Below the pieces are notes generated by a model. The model was not told the origin of the DNA, did not search any database, and was given only the letters and a program-made list of their open reading frames with translations. Below, one piece after another: positions 39,465 through 48,951 of a stretch of DNA of 64,000 nt. Position numbers and translations under genes: made by a program. This DNA comes from Pseudomonadota bacterium (GTDB lineage: Bacteria > Pseudomonadota > Gammaproteobacteria > Burkholderiales > Burkholderiaceae_C), in NCBI GenBank assembly GCA_021805825.1, contig JAJZEC010000011.1:1-64000 (forward strand). Reading direction: 5' to 3'. Each line of letters starts with the position of its first letter. Position 1 is the stretch's first letter.

Positions 39465-40364
39465 TTAGTTGCCGGCGTCGGGCGCGGGGTCGATCCCGAG
39501 TTCGCTGCGCAGCAACTGCCAGGCCTGCTCGGCGGTCTCGACGAAATGGAACAGCTCCAGATCCTCGGCGCCGATCATCCCGGTGTGCACCAGGTGGTCG
39601 AAATCGATCAGGGAAGTCCAGAACGCGCGGTCGAACAGAAGGATCGGCCGCCTGTGCACCTTGCGCGTCTGGGTCAGGGTCAGCACCTCGAAGAGCTCGT
39701 CCAGGGTTCCGAAGCCTCCCGGAAAGCACACCAGCGCCACCGAGCGCATGAGGAAGTGCATCTTCCGCATGGCGAAATAATGGAAGCGGAAGCACAGTTC
39801 CGGCGTGATGTAGGGATTGGGCTCGGATTCATGTGGCAGCACGATGTTCAGGCCGATGCTGGGCCCGCCGGCGTCCAGTGCGCCGCGGTTCCCGGCTTCC
39901 ATGATGCCGGGGCCACCGCCGGTGACCACAGCCAGCGGCTGCGCCAGCCCCTGGCTGTCGCGGGTGACGAGTTCGGCGAAGCGCCGCGCCTCCTCATAGT
40001 GGCGCGAAAGCTCCAGCGCCTGGCGCGCGCGCGCCTCGGCGCGGGCGTCGCCGTCGGCCTGCGCCTGCCGCAGCCGCTGCTGCGCGACCTCGGGCGGCAG
40101 GGTGCGCGCGCTGCCGAACACGACCACGGTGGCGTCGATGCCGTGCTGGCGCTGCACCATCTCCGGCTTGAGCAGTTCGAGCTGCAGGCGCACCGGGCGC
40201 AGATCCTCGTGCAGCAGGAACGCCGGATCGGTGAAAGCCAGGCGGTAGCTGCTTTCCGGGCCGTCGTAGCGCGACGGCGGCGTGGCCGCGGTGGCCGCGG
40301 TGGCCTCGTCGCGGGCGCTGGGGAAGTTGCGCTCGTGCACCGAGCTGGGGGCTTTGCGGGACAT
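39465..40364 (-). CDS. LOG family protein (TIGR00730-type nucleotide phosphoribohydrolase)
   Basis: Rossmann-fold protein of 299 residues with the two LOG signatures: [17 protein letters not shown] and [17 protein letters not shown] (PGGxGTxxE). Family members cleave nucleoside 5'-monophosphates at the N-glycosidic bond, as in cytokinin activation; in bacteria the physiological substrate is usually unknown. An N-terminal extension of about 70 residues precedes the core, as in the larger bacterial LOG subgroup. 54 bases upstream of leuS on the same strand. Confidence 0.88.
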   Translation of the reverse strand: MSRKAPSSVHERNFPSARDEATAATAATPPSRYDGPESSYRLAFTDPAFLLHEDLRPVRLQLELLKPEMVQRQHGIDATVVVFGSARTLPPEVAQQRLRQAQADGDARAEARARQALELSRHYEEARRFAELVTRDSQGLAQPLAVVTGGGPGIMEAGNRGALDAGGPSIGLNIVLPHESEPNPYITPELCFRFHYFAMRKMHFLMRSVALVCFPGGFGTLDELFEVLTLTQTRKVHRRPILLFDRAFWTSLIDFDHLVHTGMIGAEDLELFHFVETAEQAWQLLRSELGIDPAPDAGN

Positions 40365-40481
40365 CCCCGCAGCTTAGCGCGGGCCACCGCGCAGCGCAGT
40401 GCTTGCGCGGCGCGGCCTCTATACTGGCCGCCGCGCCAGCCGGCCCTGCCCGGCGCAGCTCCCGACCCTTTTTTCCGCCCG

Positions 40482-41633
40482 ATGGCCCCTTCCCCGGAAG
40501 CGCTCGAGCCCAGGCCCGAGCGCATGCAGTTCGACGCCCCGCTGACGCTGCGCAGCGGGGCGGTGATGCCGGCCTACGAACTGATGGTCGAGACCTACGG
40601 CCGCCTGAACCCGCAGCGCAGCAATGCCGTGCTCATCTGCCACGCGCTGAATGCCAGCCACCATGTGGCCGGCTGCTACGGCGGCGACGAGAGCAGCCGC
40701 GGCTGGTGGGACAACATGGTCGGCCCCGGGCGCCCGCTGGACACCCGGCGCTACTTCGTCATCGGGGTGAACAACCTCGGCTCGTGCTTCGGCTCCACCG
40801 GGCCGATGAGCATCGACCCCGCCACCGGCAAGCCCTGGGGCAGCCGCTTCCCGGTGGTCACCGTGGAGGACTGGGTGGACGCCCAGGCGCGGGTGCTCGA
40901 CCGCCTGGGTATCGAGCGCCTGGCGGCGGTCATGGGCGGCAGCCTGGGGGGCATGCAGGCGCTGTCCTGGACCACCCGCCACCCCGATCGCGTGGCCTAT
41001 TGCGTGGCCGCAGCGACCGCGCCCAGCCTGTCGGCGCAGAACATCGCCTTCAACGAAGTGGCGCGGCGGGCGATCATCAGCGATCCCGACTTCCACCAGG
41101 GCAACTACTACGAGCATGGGGTGGTGCCGCGCCAGGGCCTGAGCGTGGCGCGCATGATCGGCCACATCACCTACCTCAGCGACGACGCGATGGCCCGCAA
41201 GTTCGGCCGCAGCCTGCGCGGCGGGGCCCTGACCTACGGCTTCGACGTGGACTTCCAGATCGAAAGCTACCTGCGCTACCAGGGCGAGAAGTTCAGTGGC
41301 TATTTCGACGCCAACACCTACCTGCTGCTGACCCGCGCGCTGGACTACTTCGACCCGGCCGGGGAGCACGAGGGCAACCTCGCCGCCGCGCTGGCCCCGG
41401 CGCGCGCGCGCTTTCTGCTGGCCAGCTTCACCACCGACTGGCGCTTCTCCCCCGAGCGTTCGCGGGAGATCGTGCGCGCCCTGCTGGCCAACCAGCGCGA
41501 GGTCAGCTACGCGGAAATCGAGTCTCCCCACGGCCACGACGCCTTCCTGCTCGACGAGCCCCACTACCACGACGTGGTGCGGGCCTATTTCGGGCGCATC
41601 GCCGGCGAGCTCGGCATCGGGGAGACGGCATGA
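40482..41633 (+). CDS. metX: Homoserine O-acyltransferase MetX
   Basis: Activates homoserine for methionine synthesis. 383 residues, alpha/beta-hydrolase fold: [17 protein letters not shown], nucleophile elbow [39 protein letters not shown], and the catalytic histidine in [12 protein letters not shown]. In betaproteobacteria MetX enzymes often use succinyl-CoA rather than acetyl-CoA; sequence by eye does not decide. The track shows it only as the end of a 1663-residue frame; the true start is ATG 40482. Overlaps metW by an ATGA junction. Confidence 0.94.
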   Translation: MAPSPEALEPRPERMQFDAPLTLRSGAVMPAYELMVETYGRLNPQRSNAVLICHALNASHHVAGCYGGDESSRGWWDNMVGPGRPLDTRRYFVIGVNNLGSCFGSTGPMSIDPATGKPWGSRFPVVTVEDWVDAQARVLDRLGIERLAAVMGGSLGGMQALSWTTRHPDRVAYCVAAATAPSLSAQNIAFNEVARRAIISDPDFHQGNYYEHGVVPRQGLSVARMIGHITYLSDDAMARKFGRSLRGGALTYGFDVDFQIESYLRYQGEKFSGYFDANTYLLLTRALDYFDPAGEHEGNLAAALAPARARFLLASFTTDWRFSPERSREIVRALLANQREVSYAEIESPHGHDAFLLDEPHYHDVVRAYFGRIAGELGIGETA

Positions 41634-42208
41634 GCCGGCGTCTGGACGTGATTGCCGCGCGCGTGCCGCGGGGCAGCCGGGTGCTCGACCTGGGCTGCGG
41701 CAACGGCGCCCTGCTGGCCCACCTGCGCGAGCACCGCGGCTGCTCGGTGCAGGGGGTGGAAATCGACCCCGACAAGGTCGTCGCCTGCGCGCGGCGTGGG
41801 GTCGACGTGCTGCAGCTCGACCTCGAGCAGGGACTGTCGATGTTCGCCGACGGAAGTTTCGACCTCGTGCTGATGATCGACTCCCTGCCCAACCTGCGCA
41901 ACACCGAGCGCGCGCTGCGCGAGGCGGCGCGCGTCGGGCGCACCGGAATCGCCACCTTCGCCAATTTCGCCTACTGGCGCATCCGGCTGCGGGTGGCCGG
42001 CGGGCGGCTGCCGGTGACCGAGGAGCTGCCCTACCAGTGGTACGACACCCCGAACCTGCGGGTGGCCACCTTCAGCGACTTCTCGGTGCTGGCCTCCAAG
42101 TGCGGCCTGCGCGTGCAGCAGGCTTTCGGCCTGCACGCCGGCAGCGAGGTGCACACCCTGCCCAACCTGCTGGCGTCGGAGGCGATGTTCGTGTTCAGCG
42201 CGAGCTGA
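41630..42208 (+). CDS. metW: Methionine biosynthesis protein MetW
   Basis: Small SAM-methyltransferase-like protein, 192 residues, almost always paired with metX and needed for its full activity in several proteobacteria. SAM-binding motif [18 protein letters not shown] near the N-terminus; conserved MetW segments [41 protein letters not shown] and [14 protein letters not shown] 41630 overlaps the metX stop and has GGAG upstream. The 3' end overlaps the convergent folE by 14 bases. Confidence 0.94.
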   Translation: MSRRLDVIAARVPRGSRVLDLGCGNGALLAHLREHRGCSVQGVEIDPDKVVACARRGVDVLQLDLEQGLSMFADGSFDLVLMIDSLPNLRNTERALREAARVGRTGIATFANFAYWRIRLRVAGGRLPVTEELPYQWYDTPNLRVATFSDFSVLASKCGLRVQQAFGLHAGSEVHTLPNLLASEAMFVFSAS

Positions 42209-42821
42209 AACCGCCGCTGCCGCGGATCAGGCGCATGAATTCCGCGCGGGTGCTGGGGTCGCTGCGGAAGCTGCCGAGCAGCGTGCTGGTGACCATGCTG
42301 ACGCCGCGCTTGTGCACCCCGCGCGTGGTCATGCATTCGTGGGAGGCCTCGATCACCACCCCGACGCCGCGCGGTTGCAGGGTGTCGTGGATGCACTGGG
42401 CGATCTGCGCGGTGAGCTTTTCCTGCACCTGCAGCCGCCGCGCATAGGTCTCGACGACCCGCGCCAGCTTGCTGATGCCCACGACGCGGTGGCTGGGCAG
42501 GTAGCCGATATGCGCGCGCCCGATGATCGGCGCCATGTGGTGCTCGCAATGGCTCTCGAAGTCGATGTCGCGCAGCACGATGATCTCGTCGTAGCCGGCG
42601 ACCTCCTCGAAGGTGCGCGCGAGGTAGGCGGTGGGGTCGTCGGCGTAGCCGGCGAACCATTCGCGGTAGGCGCGCGCGACCCGCGTGGGGGTGTCGCGCA
42701 GGCCTTCGCGAAGCGGGTCGTCGCCGGCCCAGCGCAGCAGGGTTCGGATGGCCTGCTCGGCCTGTTCTTCGGTGACCGGATCGCCGGGCGGGGAGGGTGC
42801 GGGAGTCGATGGGGTGGACAC
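42195..42821 (-). CDS. folE: GTP cyclohydrolase I
   Basis: First step of folate and tetrahydrobiopterin synthesis, converting GTP to dihydroneopterin triphosphate. 208 residues. Zinc ligands in [14 protein letters not shown] (Cys and His) and [14 protein letters not shown] (Cys), plus [17 protein letters not shown] and [21 protein letters not shown]. The first 20 or so residues are proline-rich and less conserved, so the start could be slightly downstream. Confidence 0.95.
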   Translation of the reverse strand: MSTPSTPAPSPPGDPVTEEQAEQAIRTLLRWAGDDPLREGLRDTPTRVARAYREWFAGYADDPTAYLARTFEEVAGYDEIIVLRDIDFESHCEHHMAPIIGRAHIGYLPSHRVVGISKLARVVETYARRLQVQEKLTAQIAQCIHDTLQPRGVGVVIEASHECMTTRGVHKRGVSMVTSTLLGSFRSDPSTRAEFMRLIRGSGGFSSR

Positions 42822-42911
42822 GAAGGGCTCGCCGGTGGAGGATGGCCTGCCCGGCAGTGTAGGCCGCCGCGCGACACCGCGCCCGAAACGGCCGTGCTCG
42901 GCCGGCCGTGC

Positions 42912-43922
42912 TCAGACTCCCATGCGGCGAGCCATGCGGCGCAGCCCGAGCCACTGCTGGGCCCAGAACCCGCGCCCGTAGTCCTCGCCCTGGCCGAGCG
43001 GCGGGGGCAGCTGCGCGCGCACCCCGGTGGGCTGCAGCGGGGTGCCGTGGTCGGCCGAGCCGAACAGTGCGTCCCACCACGGCAGCAGCACGCCGAAATT
43101 GCAGCCCTGGAGCCGAGCCCGGTTGCCATGGCCGAGCTCGTGGCCGTATCCCACCGCGTGGTGCAGGCGGTGGAAGCGCGGGCCGACCAGCAGTCGTTCG
43201 CCCAGGCGGCCGAAGCTGAAGCGGATGTTGGCGTGCTGCACGCTCTGCAGCGCGCCACCGAGCAGGCTGAGGGCGACGAACTGCCCCGGCGGAACGCCGA
43301 TGAACAAGGCCAGCGCCGAGAAGAACGCGGCCTGCAGCACGTCGTCGAGCAGGTGGTTGCGGTCGTCGGCCCACAGGCTGAGCTTGCGCTGGCTGTGGTG
43401 CACCGCGTGCAGCTCCCACCACCAGCCGACCTGGTGCTGCAGGCGGTGGTACCAGTAGCCGGCGAAATCCAGCACCACCAGGTACAGCAGGAAGCCGGCC
43501 AGCGGGTGGCCGCGAAGCCACGGCCCCATCGAATCCAGGTTCAGGCTGCGCCAGCCGTGCATGCGCATCCCTTCCAGCAGCATGTCGAACAGCGGCTGCA
43601 GGGTGAAGAACAGCAGCAGCGGGATCAGCCCGAGGCGGTTGATCAGGGTGTAGAGCACATCGACCCCGATGCCCTTGCGGTCGTTCCAGCGCTCCAGCGG
43701 GAACAACCACTCCAGCGGCCGCAGCAACGCGTACACCAGCAGCACCTGCAATCCCCCGGCAATCACCCACACCAGGTTGTCGTAGGCCATGTCGTCGAGG
43801 TACATCAGGTGCCAGCGCCACAGCAGCGGCTGCACCAGGCTCAGGAACAGCCAGCTCTGCAGCTCGCCGACGCCCTGCGCGAGCAGCGCGCGCGCGGCGT
43901 CCATCCAGGCTAGGGGGTGCAT
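42912..43922 (-). CDS. Sterol desaturase / fatty acid hydroxylase family membrane protein
   Basis: Integral membrane diiron oxygenase-like protein of 336 residues. The histidine clusters that bind the iron pair are complete: HRLQH in WYHRLQHQVGWWWELH, HAVHHSQRKLS, and HRLHHAVGYGHELGHGN. At least four hydrophobic helices surround them. Substrate unknown; relatives act on lipids, sterol-like molecules or carotenoids. Start at ATG 43922 with GAGGGA seven bases upstream, ten bases after the stop of the beta-propeller gene, so the two form an operon. Confidence 0.88.
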   Translation of the reverse strand: MHPLAWMDAARALLAQGVGELQSWLFLSLVQPLLWRWHLMYLDDMAYDNLVWVIAGGLQVLLVYALLRPLEWLFPLERWNDRKGIGVDVLYTLINRLGLIPLLLFFTLQPLFDMLLEGMRMHGWRSLNLDSMGPWLRGHPLAGFLLYLVVLDFAGYWYHRLQHQVGWWWELHAVHHSQRKLSLWADDRNHLLDDVLQAAFFSALALFIGVPPGQFVALSLLGGALQSVQHANIRFSFGRLGERLLVGPRFHRLHHAVGYGHELGHGNRARLQGCNFGVLLPWWDALFGSADHGTPLQPTGVRAQLPPPLGQGEDYGRGFWAQQWLGLRRMARRMGV

Positions 43923-43932
43923 GCGCGTTCCC

Positions 43933-44997
43933 TCAGAGCTCGCGCGCACCGGGGCGCAGCGGCGGCGATATCGGGGGCGACAGCGGGGGCAGGTTGTCGT
44001 AGAACGGCGCCCGGTTGCGGAAATAGATGCCGTGGGGGGAGTCCCCCACGCCGATGACGTCGACCAGCTTGCGCTGCTGCATGTCGATCACTCCGACCGA
44101 GCGGTCGAAGCGGAAGGTCGTCCACAGCCAGCGCCGGTCGGCGGACAGCTCCATGTCGTCCGGCCCGGGCCGCAGCCCGCTGATGTCCCCGACCTTGCGC
44201 AGCGCCTGCATGTCCAGGATGCTGATGCTGTCGGAGATGCGGTTGGTCACCAGCACATGACGGCCGTCGGCCAGCGAGCGGAAATTGTGCGCCGCATCGC
44301 CGGTGACGATGCTGCCCAGCAGCCGGCGGCCCCTCCAGTCGACCACCACCACCGCGTTCGATCCGGTCAGCGCCACCAGCAGCACGCGATCCTCCGGGGT
44401 CAGCCAGACCCCCGCCGGGGTATCGCCGACCTTCAGGGTCCACAGCAGGCTTTGCGTGGGCAGGTGGATCGCCGCCACCTCGCCGGTCTGCTGCAGGCTG
44501 ACGAACACCATCTGGCTGTCGGCGCTGAAGGCCATGTGGCTGGGCAGAGCCTCCAGGGGCATGCGGTGGACCAGGCTCAGGTTGCGTCCGCCGAAGTAGC
44601 GGTAGATGTCGACCCGGTTCAGCCGCAGGCAGTTGGCGACGAACCAGTTCGTGTCCGGGGAGAATCCGATCTGGTACGGATCCTCCACGCCCTGCCGCCA
44701 GCCCTCGGGAGCGCCGCTGGCAGGGTCGAGGAACAGCAGGCTGTCGCCCACCGCGTTGGCCACCACGAGCAGGCGGTTGTCCGGGGTGGCCATCAGGTGG
44801 TGCGGTTCCTTGCCGACCTCGAAGGTGCGCAGCACCTGTCGCTTGGCCTGGTCGATCAGGGTAATGCTGGCAGCGGCCGAATCGAGCACCACCACGCGGT
44901 CGGCATCGGAATCGGTGGCGGCGGTGGCGGCGGCGCCGCGGGCGAGCAGGGGGGACAACGCCAGGCAGGCGGCGCTACGCAGGAATTGACGGCGCAT
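43933..44997 (-). CDS. Exported YVTN-type beta-propeller protein
   Basis: 354-residue secreted protein. N-terminus MRRQFLRSAACLALSPLLARG looks like a twin-arginine signal. The body is a series of about 40-residue repeats typical of surface-layer/YVTN beta-propellers, for example EPHHLMATPDNRLLVVANAV, GDTPAGVWLTPEDRVLLVAL and PDDMELSADRRWLWTTFRF. Such proteins occur with redox or surface systems; no catalytic residues are evident. It is the first gene of a pair with the sterol desaturase-family gene. The ORF track's 853-residue version adds spurious upstream sequence. Confidence 0.85.
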   Translation of the reverse strand: MRRQFLRSAACLALSPLLARGAAATAATDSDADRVVVLDSAAASITLIDQAKRQVLRTFEVGKEPHHLMATPDNRLLVVANAVGDSLLFLDPASGAPEGWRQGVEDPYQIGFSPDTNWFVANCLRLNRVDIYRYFGGRNLSLVHRMPLEALPSHMAFSADSQMVFVSLQQTGEVAAIHLPTQSLLWTLKVGDTPAGVWLTPEDRVLLVALTGSNAVVVVDWRGRRLLGSIVTGDAAHNFRSLADGRHVLVTNRISDSISILDMQALRKVGDISGLRPGPDDMELSADRRWLWTTFRFDRSVGVIDMQQRKLVDVIGVGDSPHGIYFRNRAPFYDNLPPLSPPISPPLRPGAREL

Positions 44998-45252
44998 GGG
45001 GGTTCGGCAAGGGTGCGCGGCGCGGGCCGCGGCGAGGAAGCAACGCGACAGCCTAGTCCCAGGTTGACCTCGGCTACCCCATGGGCAGCTCCGCGGCAAC
45101 AAAGCAGCAACGAGTCTGTGGATAATCAGCCACACCACGCGGCGCTGCGGGCGGCTGTCGGCAAAACGCCCGGCAGCCGCGTTGAAGGGATGCGGCTGCC
45201 GGCATCCGCCCCGCCGCGCGTTGCGCAGCGCGCAAACGAACAGCATTCGACC

Positions 45253-45696
45253 ATGAACTTTCGATCCATCCCGCGGGCGCCCGGCCGCGCCCGGCGCCAC
45301 GCACTGGCGGCGGTGCTGGGTGTGGCGCTGAGCCTGGCGCTGGCCGCGCCGGCCAGCGCCGATGTGCACTGGTCGGTGGGCATCGGCATCGGCGCGCCGG
45401 CCTATTACGGCGGCTACTACCGCGGCTATTATGGCCCGTGGGGGCCCGGCTGGGGGCCCGGCCCCTGGTATTACGCGGCGCCGCCGGTGGTGGTCGCGCC
45501 GGCCCCGCCCCTGGTGCAGTACGTGCCGCCCCCGGTCGAGGTCGCGCCGCGCCCGCTGGGGCCGCCGCCGCCCTCGTTCTGGTATTACTGCTCGAACCCG
45601 GCGGGCTACTATCCGCAGGTTTCCGAATGCCCTGGCGGCTGGTCCCCGGTTCCCGCACAGCCCCAGGCCCAGGTACCACCGTCTCATCCTCGCTGA
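45253..45696 (+). CDS. Secreted proline/glycine/tyrosine-rich protein
   Basis: 147-residue exported protein of unknown function. Signal peptide ends at PASADVHW; then a low-complexity tract (YYGGYYRGYYGPWGPGWGPG), a proline/valine-rich stretch, and a conserved-looking end with two cysteines (FWYYCSNPAGYYPQVSECPG). The arrangement is common in proteobacterial envelope proteins annotated only as proline-rich. ATG 45253 is the first Met in a plausible signal context. The next gene starts 8 bases after its stop. Confidence 0.75.
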   Translation: MNFRSIPRAPGRARRHALAAVLGVALSLALAAPASADVHWSVGIGIGAPAYYGGYYRGYYGPWGPGWGPGPWYYAAPPVVVAPAPPLVQYVPPPVEVAPRPLGPPPPSFWYYCSNPAGYYPQVSECPGGWSPVPAQPQAQVPPSHPR

Positions 45697-45704
45697 CCGA
45701 TGCC

Positions 45705-46205
45705 ATGACCCTGCGCAAACGAGTGATCCCGTCCATGCTGACAGCCGCCGTCCTGCTGGGCGGCTGCGCCAGTGCGCCGATGGGGCCCACGGTGACCGTG
45801 ATGCCGGCTCCGGGCATGCCCCTCGAGCGTTTCCAGGCCATCGACGCCACCTGCCGCTCCTTCGCCCAGCAGCAAAGTGCCGCCTACGGCGGCAGTGCGA
45901 TGCAGTCCGGAGTCGTTTCCGGAGCCGCCGGCGCCTTGATCGGCGCCGCGGCCGGAGCGCTGATCGGCGGCAACCACAATGCTGCCGGCGTGGGCGCCGG
46001 TGTCGGCCTGCTGGCCGGCTCGGCGGGGGGCGCGGGCGGCTACAACGGCCAGCAGATGACGGCGCAGCAGGCCTACAACGTCGCCTACAAGCAGTGCATG
46101 TACACCAAGGGGGCGCAGGTTCCGGGGTACGCCGCGCCCCGCTACGCCCCGCCGCCCGCGGCCCCCGGCTACTACTACAACGCGCCGGGCGAGCGCGACC
46201 GCTGA
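45705..46205 (+). CDS. Glycine-zipper lipoprotein
   Basis: 166-residue predicted lipoprotein: signal MTLRKRVIPSMLTAAVLLGGC with the lipobox at LLGGC, then a glycine-zipper segment (SGAAGALIGAAAGALIGG and GVGAGVGLLAGSAGGAGG, about residues 70-110) and a Tyr/Pro/Ala-rich tail. Two cysteines in the mature part (DATCRSF, KQCMY). Likely outer-membrane associated; function unknown. It probably forms a two-gene unit with the preceding secreted protein. Confidence 0.78.
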   Translation: MTLRKRVIPSMLTAAVLLGGCASAPMGPTVTVMPAPGMPLERFQAIDATCRSFAQQQSAAYGGSAMQSGVVSGAAGALIGAAAGALIGGNHNAAGVGAGVGLLAGSAGGAGGYNGQQMTAQQAYNVAYKQCMYTKGAQVPGYAAPRYAPPPAAPGYYYNAPGERDR

Positions 46206-46289
46206 GCGCGCTTCCCCCGGGCGCGGTGTCGCGGCGATACGCCCAGGCCCGATGCGCGCGGGCGGCGGCGGCTATCATCCGCCGCTGTG

Positions 46290-48848
46290 ATGACCGATCG
46301 TAGCCAAGCCGGCGCCGGTGCAGCGCGCGGCGAGCCGTCGCGGGGCGCCAGCCCACCGCGCAAACGCCCGTCCCGATCCGGCGGTGGTGGCGCAGCCCGC
46401 CCGCCGCGCTGGCCCTCGGTGCTGCTGGGCCTGTTCCTGCTCGGGCTGGCGGGCGTGCTGTTCGGGGCGCTGGCGGTGGTCGTGCTGTGGCCACGGCTTC
46501 CCGGCCTCAGCGACGTCACCGATTACCGGCCCGACCTGCCGCTGCGGGTGTACAGCGCCAACGGCACCCTGATCGGCGAATTCGGCGTGCAGCGCAGGGC
46601 GGTGATCCATTACGACCAGGTGCCGCTGCTGCTCAAGCAGGCCGTGCTGGCGGCCGAGGACGCGCGCTTCTTCGAGCATGGGGCGATCGATTTCGCCGGC
46701 GTGGCGCGCGCCGCGCTGGCCGATTTCGGCGCCGGCGGCGCGGTGCAGGGGGCCTCGACCATCACCATGCAGGTCGCGCGGGACTTCTACCTTTCCCCGG
46801 AGAAGACCCCGCTGCGCAAGCTGGTCGAGACCCTGCTCGCCTACAAGATCGAGAACACCCTGAGCAAGGAACAGATCCTGGATCGCTACATCAACCAGGT
46901 CTACCTCGGGCAGCGCGCCTATGGTTTCGCCGCCGCGGCGCAGGTGTACTACGGCAAGCCGCTCGGTGAACTCAGCCTGGCGCAGATCGCCGTCCTCGCC
47001 GGGTTGCCGCAGGCGCCTTCGGCGTACAACCCGCAAAGCAACCTGCGGCTGGCGGTCTGGCGCCAGCACTACGTGCTGGGGCGCATGCTGGCGCTGCACG
47101 ACATCACGAAGGCGCAGTACGAAGAGGCGCTGGCCGCGCCGCTGGACGTGGTGTCCGGCCAGGGTGCGCTGCATTACAGCGTGGACGCCGACTACGCTGC
47201 CGAGGTCGTGCGCCAGATCATGGTCGCGCGCTTCGGCGAGGCCGCGTACACCGATGGCTACAAGGTCTACACCACGCTGGTTGACAAGGATCAGCAGGCG
47301 GCCAATGCCGCGCTGCGCGCCGGACTGCTGGCCTACGACCGACGCACCGGCTGGCATGGCCCCGAAGGCCAGGTGCGTGTGCTGCCGGGAGAGGATCTGC
47401 TGAAGGCGGCGGCCCGAACGCTCAAGCGCATGCACAGCGTCGGTGGGCTGGCACCGGCGGTGGTGCTGCATGCCTCGCCGCGCCATCTCGAGGTGCTGCG
47501 CCGCGACGGCACCGTGCAGACGCTGGGCGGTGCGGCGCTGGCCCTGTGCCGCGTCGGACTGGAGCCGCGCGCGCGGTCGGCGCTGCGGGTGGCCCAAGGC
47601 TCCATCGTGCGCCTGCTGCCCTCGCCCGCGGGGCCGGTGGTCAGCCAGGTGCCGCGCGCGCAGTCCGCGCTGGTGTCGCTGCAGCCGCAGACGGGGGCGA
47701 TCCAGGCCTGGGTCGGCGGCTTCGACTTCACCCACGACAAGTTCGACCACGTCAACCAGGCCTACCGCCAGCCGGGTTCGAGCTTCAAGCCCTTCATCTA
47801 CTCGGCCGCGGTGGCCGAGGGCCTGGCGCCGACCACCATCATCGACGACTCGCCGATTTCCATCAACCCCGGCCCCGGCCAGCCGCTGTGGCAGCCACAC
47901 AATTACGAAAAACGCTTCGCGGGACCGATTCCGGCCTCGGTGGCGCTGGCGCGCTCGGACAACGTCGCCGCGGTGCGGGTCGTGCTCGCGGTGGGGGTGC
48001 CATACGCGCGCTACCACGCATCGCAGTTCGGGCTTCCGCTGCAGCAGATTCCGCCCTACCCGACGATGGTGCTGGGCGCGGGCAGCTTCTCGCCGCTGCA
48101 GATGGCGCGTGCCTACGCGGTGTTCGCCAATGGCGGCTACCTGGTGCAGCCGCGGCTGATCGACCGCATCGTCGACGCCCATGGCGCGGTGATCTACCGG
48201 GCGCAGCAGGACGCGCTGGGCAGCGCCGAGGCGCCGCGCATCATCAGCGCCGGCAACGCCTTCCTGCTGACCCAGATGATGCAGCAGGTGATGCGCTCGG
48301 GAACCGGGAGCGCCTCGCGCGTGCTCGGGCGCAGCGATCTGGCCGGCAAGACCGGAACCACCTCCGATTTCCGCGATGCCTGGTTCGACGGCTACGACCA
48401 CGACCGCGTGGTCGTGGCCTGGGTCGGCTACAACACCCCGCGCAGCCTCGGACATGGCGAGCAGGGCGCCGCGGTGGCGCTGCCGATCTGGATCCAGTAC
48501 ATGCGCCAGGCCGCGGCGGCCGATCCCGACCTGCCGTGGGCGGCGCCCCCCGACGTGGTGCAGGTGCCGGTCAATCCGGCCACCGGCTATGCCTCGGTCG
48601 GGAACTACGCGGTGGCCAACCCGGTGCAGGGCTACTTCCTGCAGCAGTACCCCCCGCTCGACCCCGGCGCGGCCACGCTGGCCGGCGCGCCGGCGTCCAC
48701 CGGCTTCAGCCTGGGCAGCCTGTTCGGCCACCCGGCGTCCGCACCGCCGGCCCCGCCGCCCCCACCCCCGCCGAAGCCCGCCGCGCGCGCCGCGCCGTTG
48801 CGCAACTCGTCCTCGTCCTACGTGGTGCTGCCCTCCCTCGGGCAATGA
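46290..48848 (+). CDS. mrcA: Penicillin-binding protein 1A (bifunctional murein synthase)
   Basis: Inner-membrane enzyme that polymerises and cross-links peptidoglycan. 852 residues. A basic N-terminal tail and one helix (VLLGLFLLGLAGVLFGALAVVVL) precede the glycosyltransferase domain with AVLAAEDARFFEHGAIDFAG and GASTITMQVARDFYLSPEKT. The transpeptidase domain has the active-site SxxK in PGSSFKPFIYSAA, SDN in LARSDNVAAVR, and KTGT in LAGKTGTTSDFRDAWFDGY. The C-terminus is proline-rich (APPAPPPPPPPKP). GTG 46287 and ATG 46290 are adjacent possible starts. Confidence 0.95.
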   Translation: MTDRSQAGAGAARGEPSRGASPPRKRPSRSGGGGAARPPRWPSVLLGLFLLGLAGVLFGALAVVVLWPRLPGLSDVTDYRPDLPLRVYSANGTLIGEFGVQRRAVIHYDQVPLLLKQAVLAAEDARFFEHGAIDFAGVARAALADFGAGGAVQGASTITMQVARDFYLSPEKTPLRKLVETLLAYKIENTLSKEQILDRYINQVYLGQRAYGFAAAAQVYYGKPLGELSLAQIAVLAGLPQAPSAYNPQSNLRLAVWRQHYVLGRMLALHDITKAQYEEALAAPLDVVSGQGALHYSVDADYAAEVVRQIMVARFGEAAYTDGYKVYTTLVDKDQQAANAALRAGLLAYDRRTGWHGPEGQVRVLPGEDLLKAAARTLKRMHSVGGLAPAVVLHASPRHLEVLRRDGTVQTLGGAALALCRVGLEPRARSALRVAQGSIVRLLPSPAGPVVSQVPRAQSALVSLQPQTGAIQAWVGGFDFTHDKFDHVNQAYRQPGSSFKPFIYSAAVAEGLAPTTIIDDSPISINPGPGQPLWQPHNYEKRFAGPIPASVALARSDNVAAVRVVLAVGVPYARYHASQFGLPLQQIPPYPTMVLGAGSFSPLQMARAYAVFANGGYLVQPRLIDRIVDAHGAVIYRAQQDALGSAEAPRIISAGNAFLLTQMMQQVMRSGTGSASRVLGRSDLAGKTGTTSDFRDAWFDGYDHDRVVVAWVGYNTPRSLGHGEQGAAVALPIWIQYMRQAAAADPDLPWAAPPDVVQVPVNPATGYASVGNYAVANPVQGYFLQQYPPLDPGAATLAGAPASTGFSLGSLFGHPASAPPAPPPPPPPKPAARAAPLRNSSSSYVVLPSLGQ

Positions 48849-48951
48849 GGCCCCGGGCCCGCCGTCATCTATCACTGACTCCTTATATACTTGCGGTCGA
48901 AGCGCGGTCGCGCGGCGCTCGGCCTGTGCACCGTGCTGCTGGAGAGATTCC

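Noticed and set aside
40465-40476. C/T-rich tract (ACCCTTTTTTCC) before metX as a terminator
   Set aside because: No stem directly precedes the T-run, and it lies just upstream of the metX start with no gene ending on the plus strand.
36642-40481. First 1280 codons of the 1663-residue plus-strand ORF ending at metX
   Set aside because: This part is antisense to leuS and the LOG gene; only the portion from ATG 40482 is a real protein (MetX).
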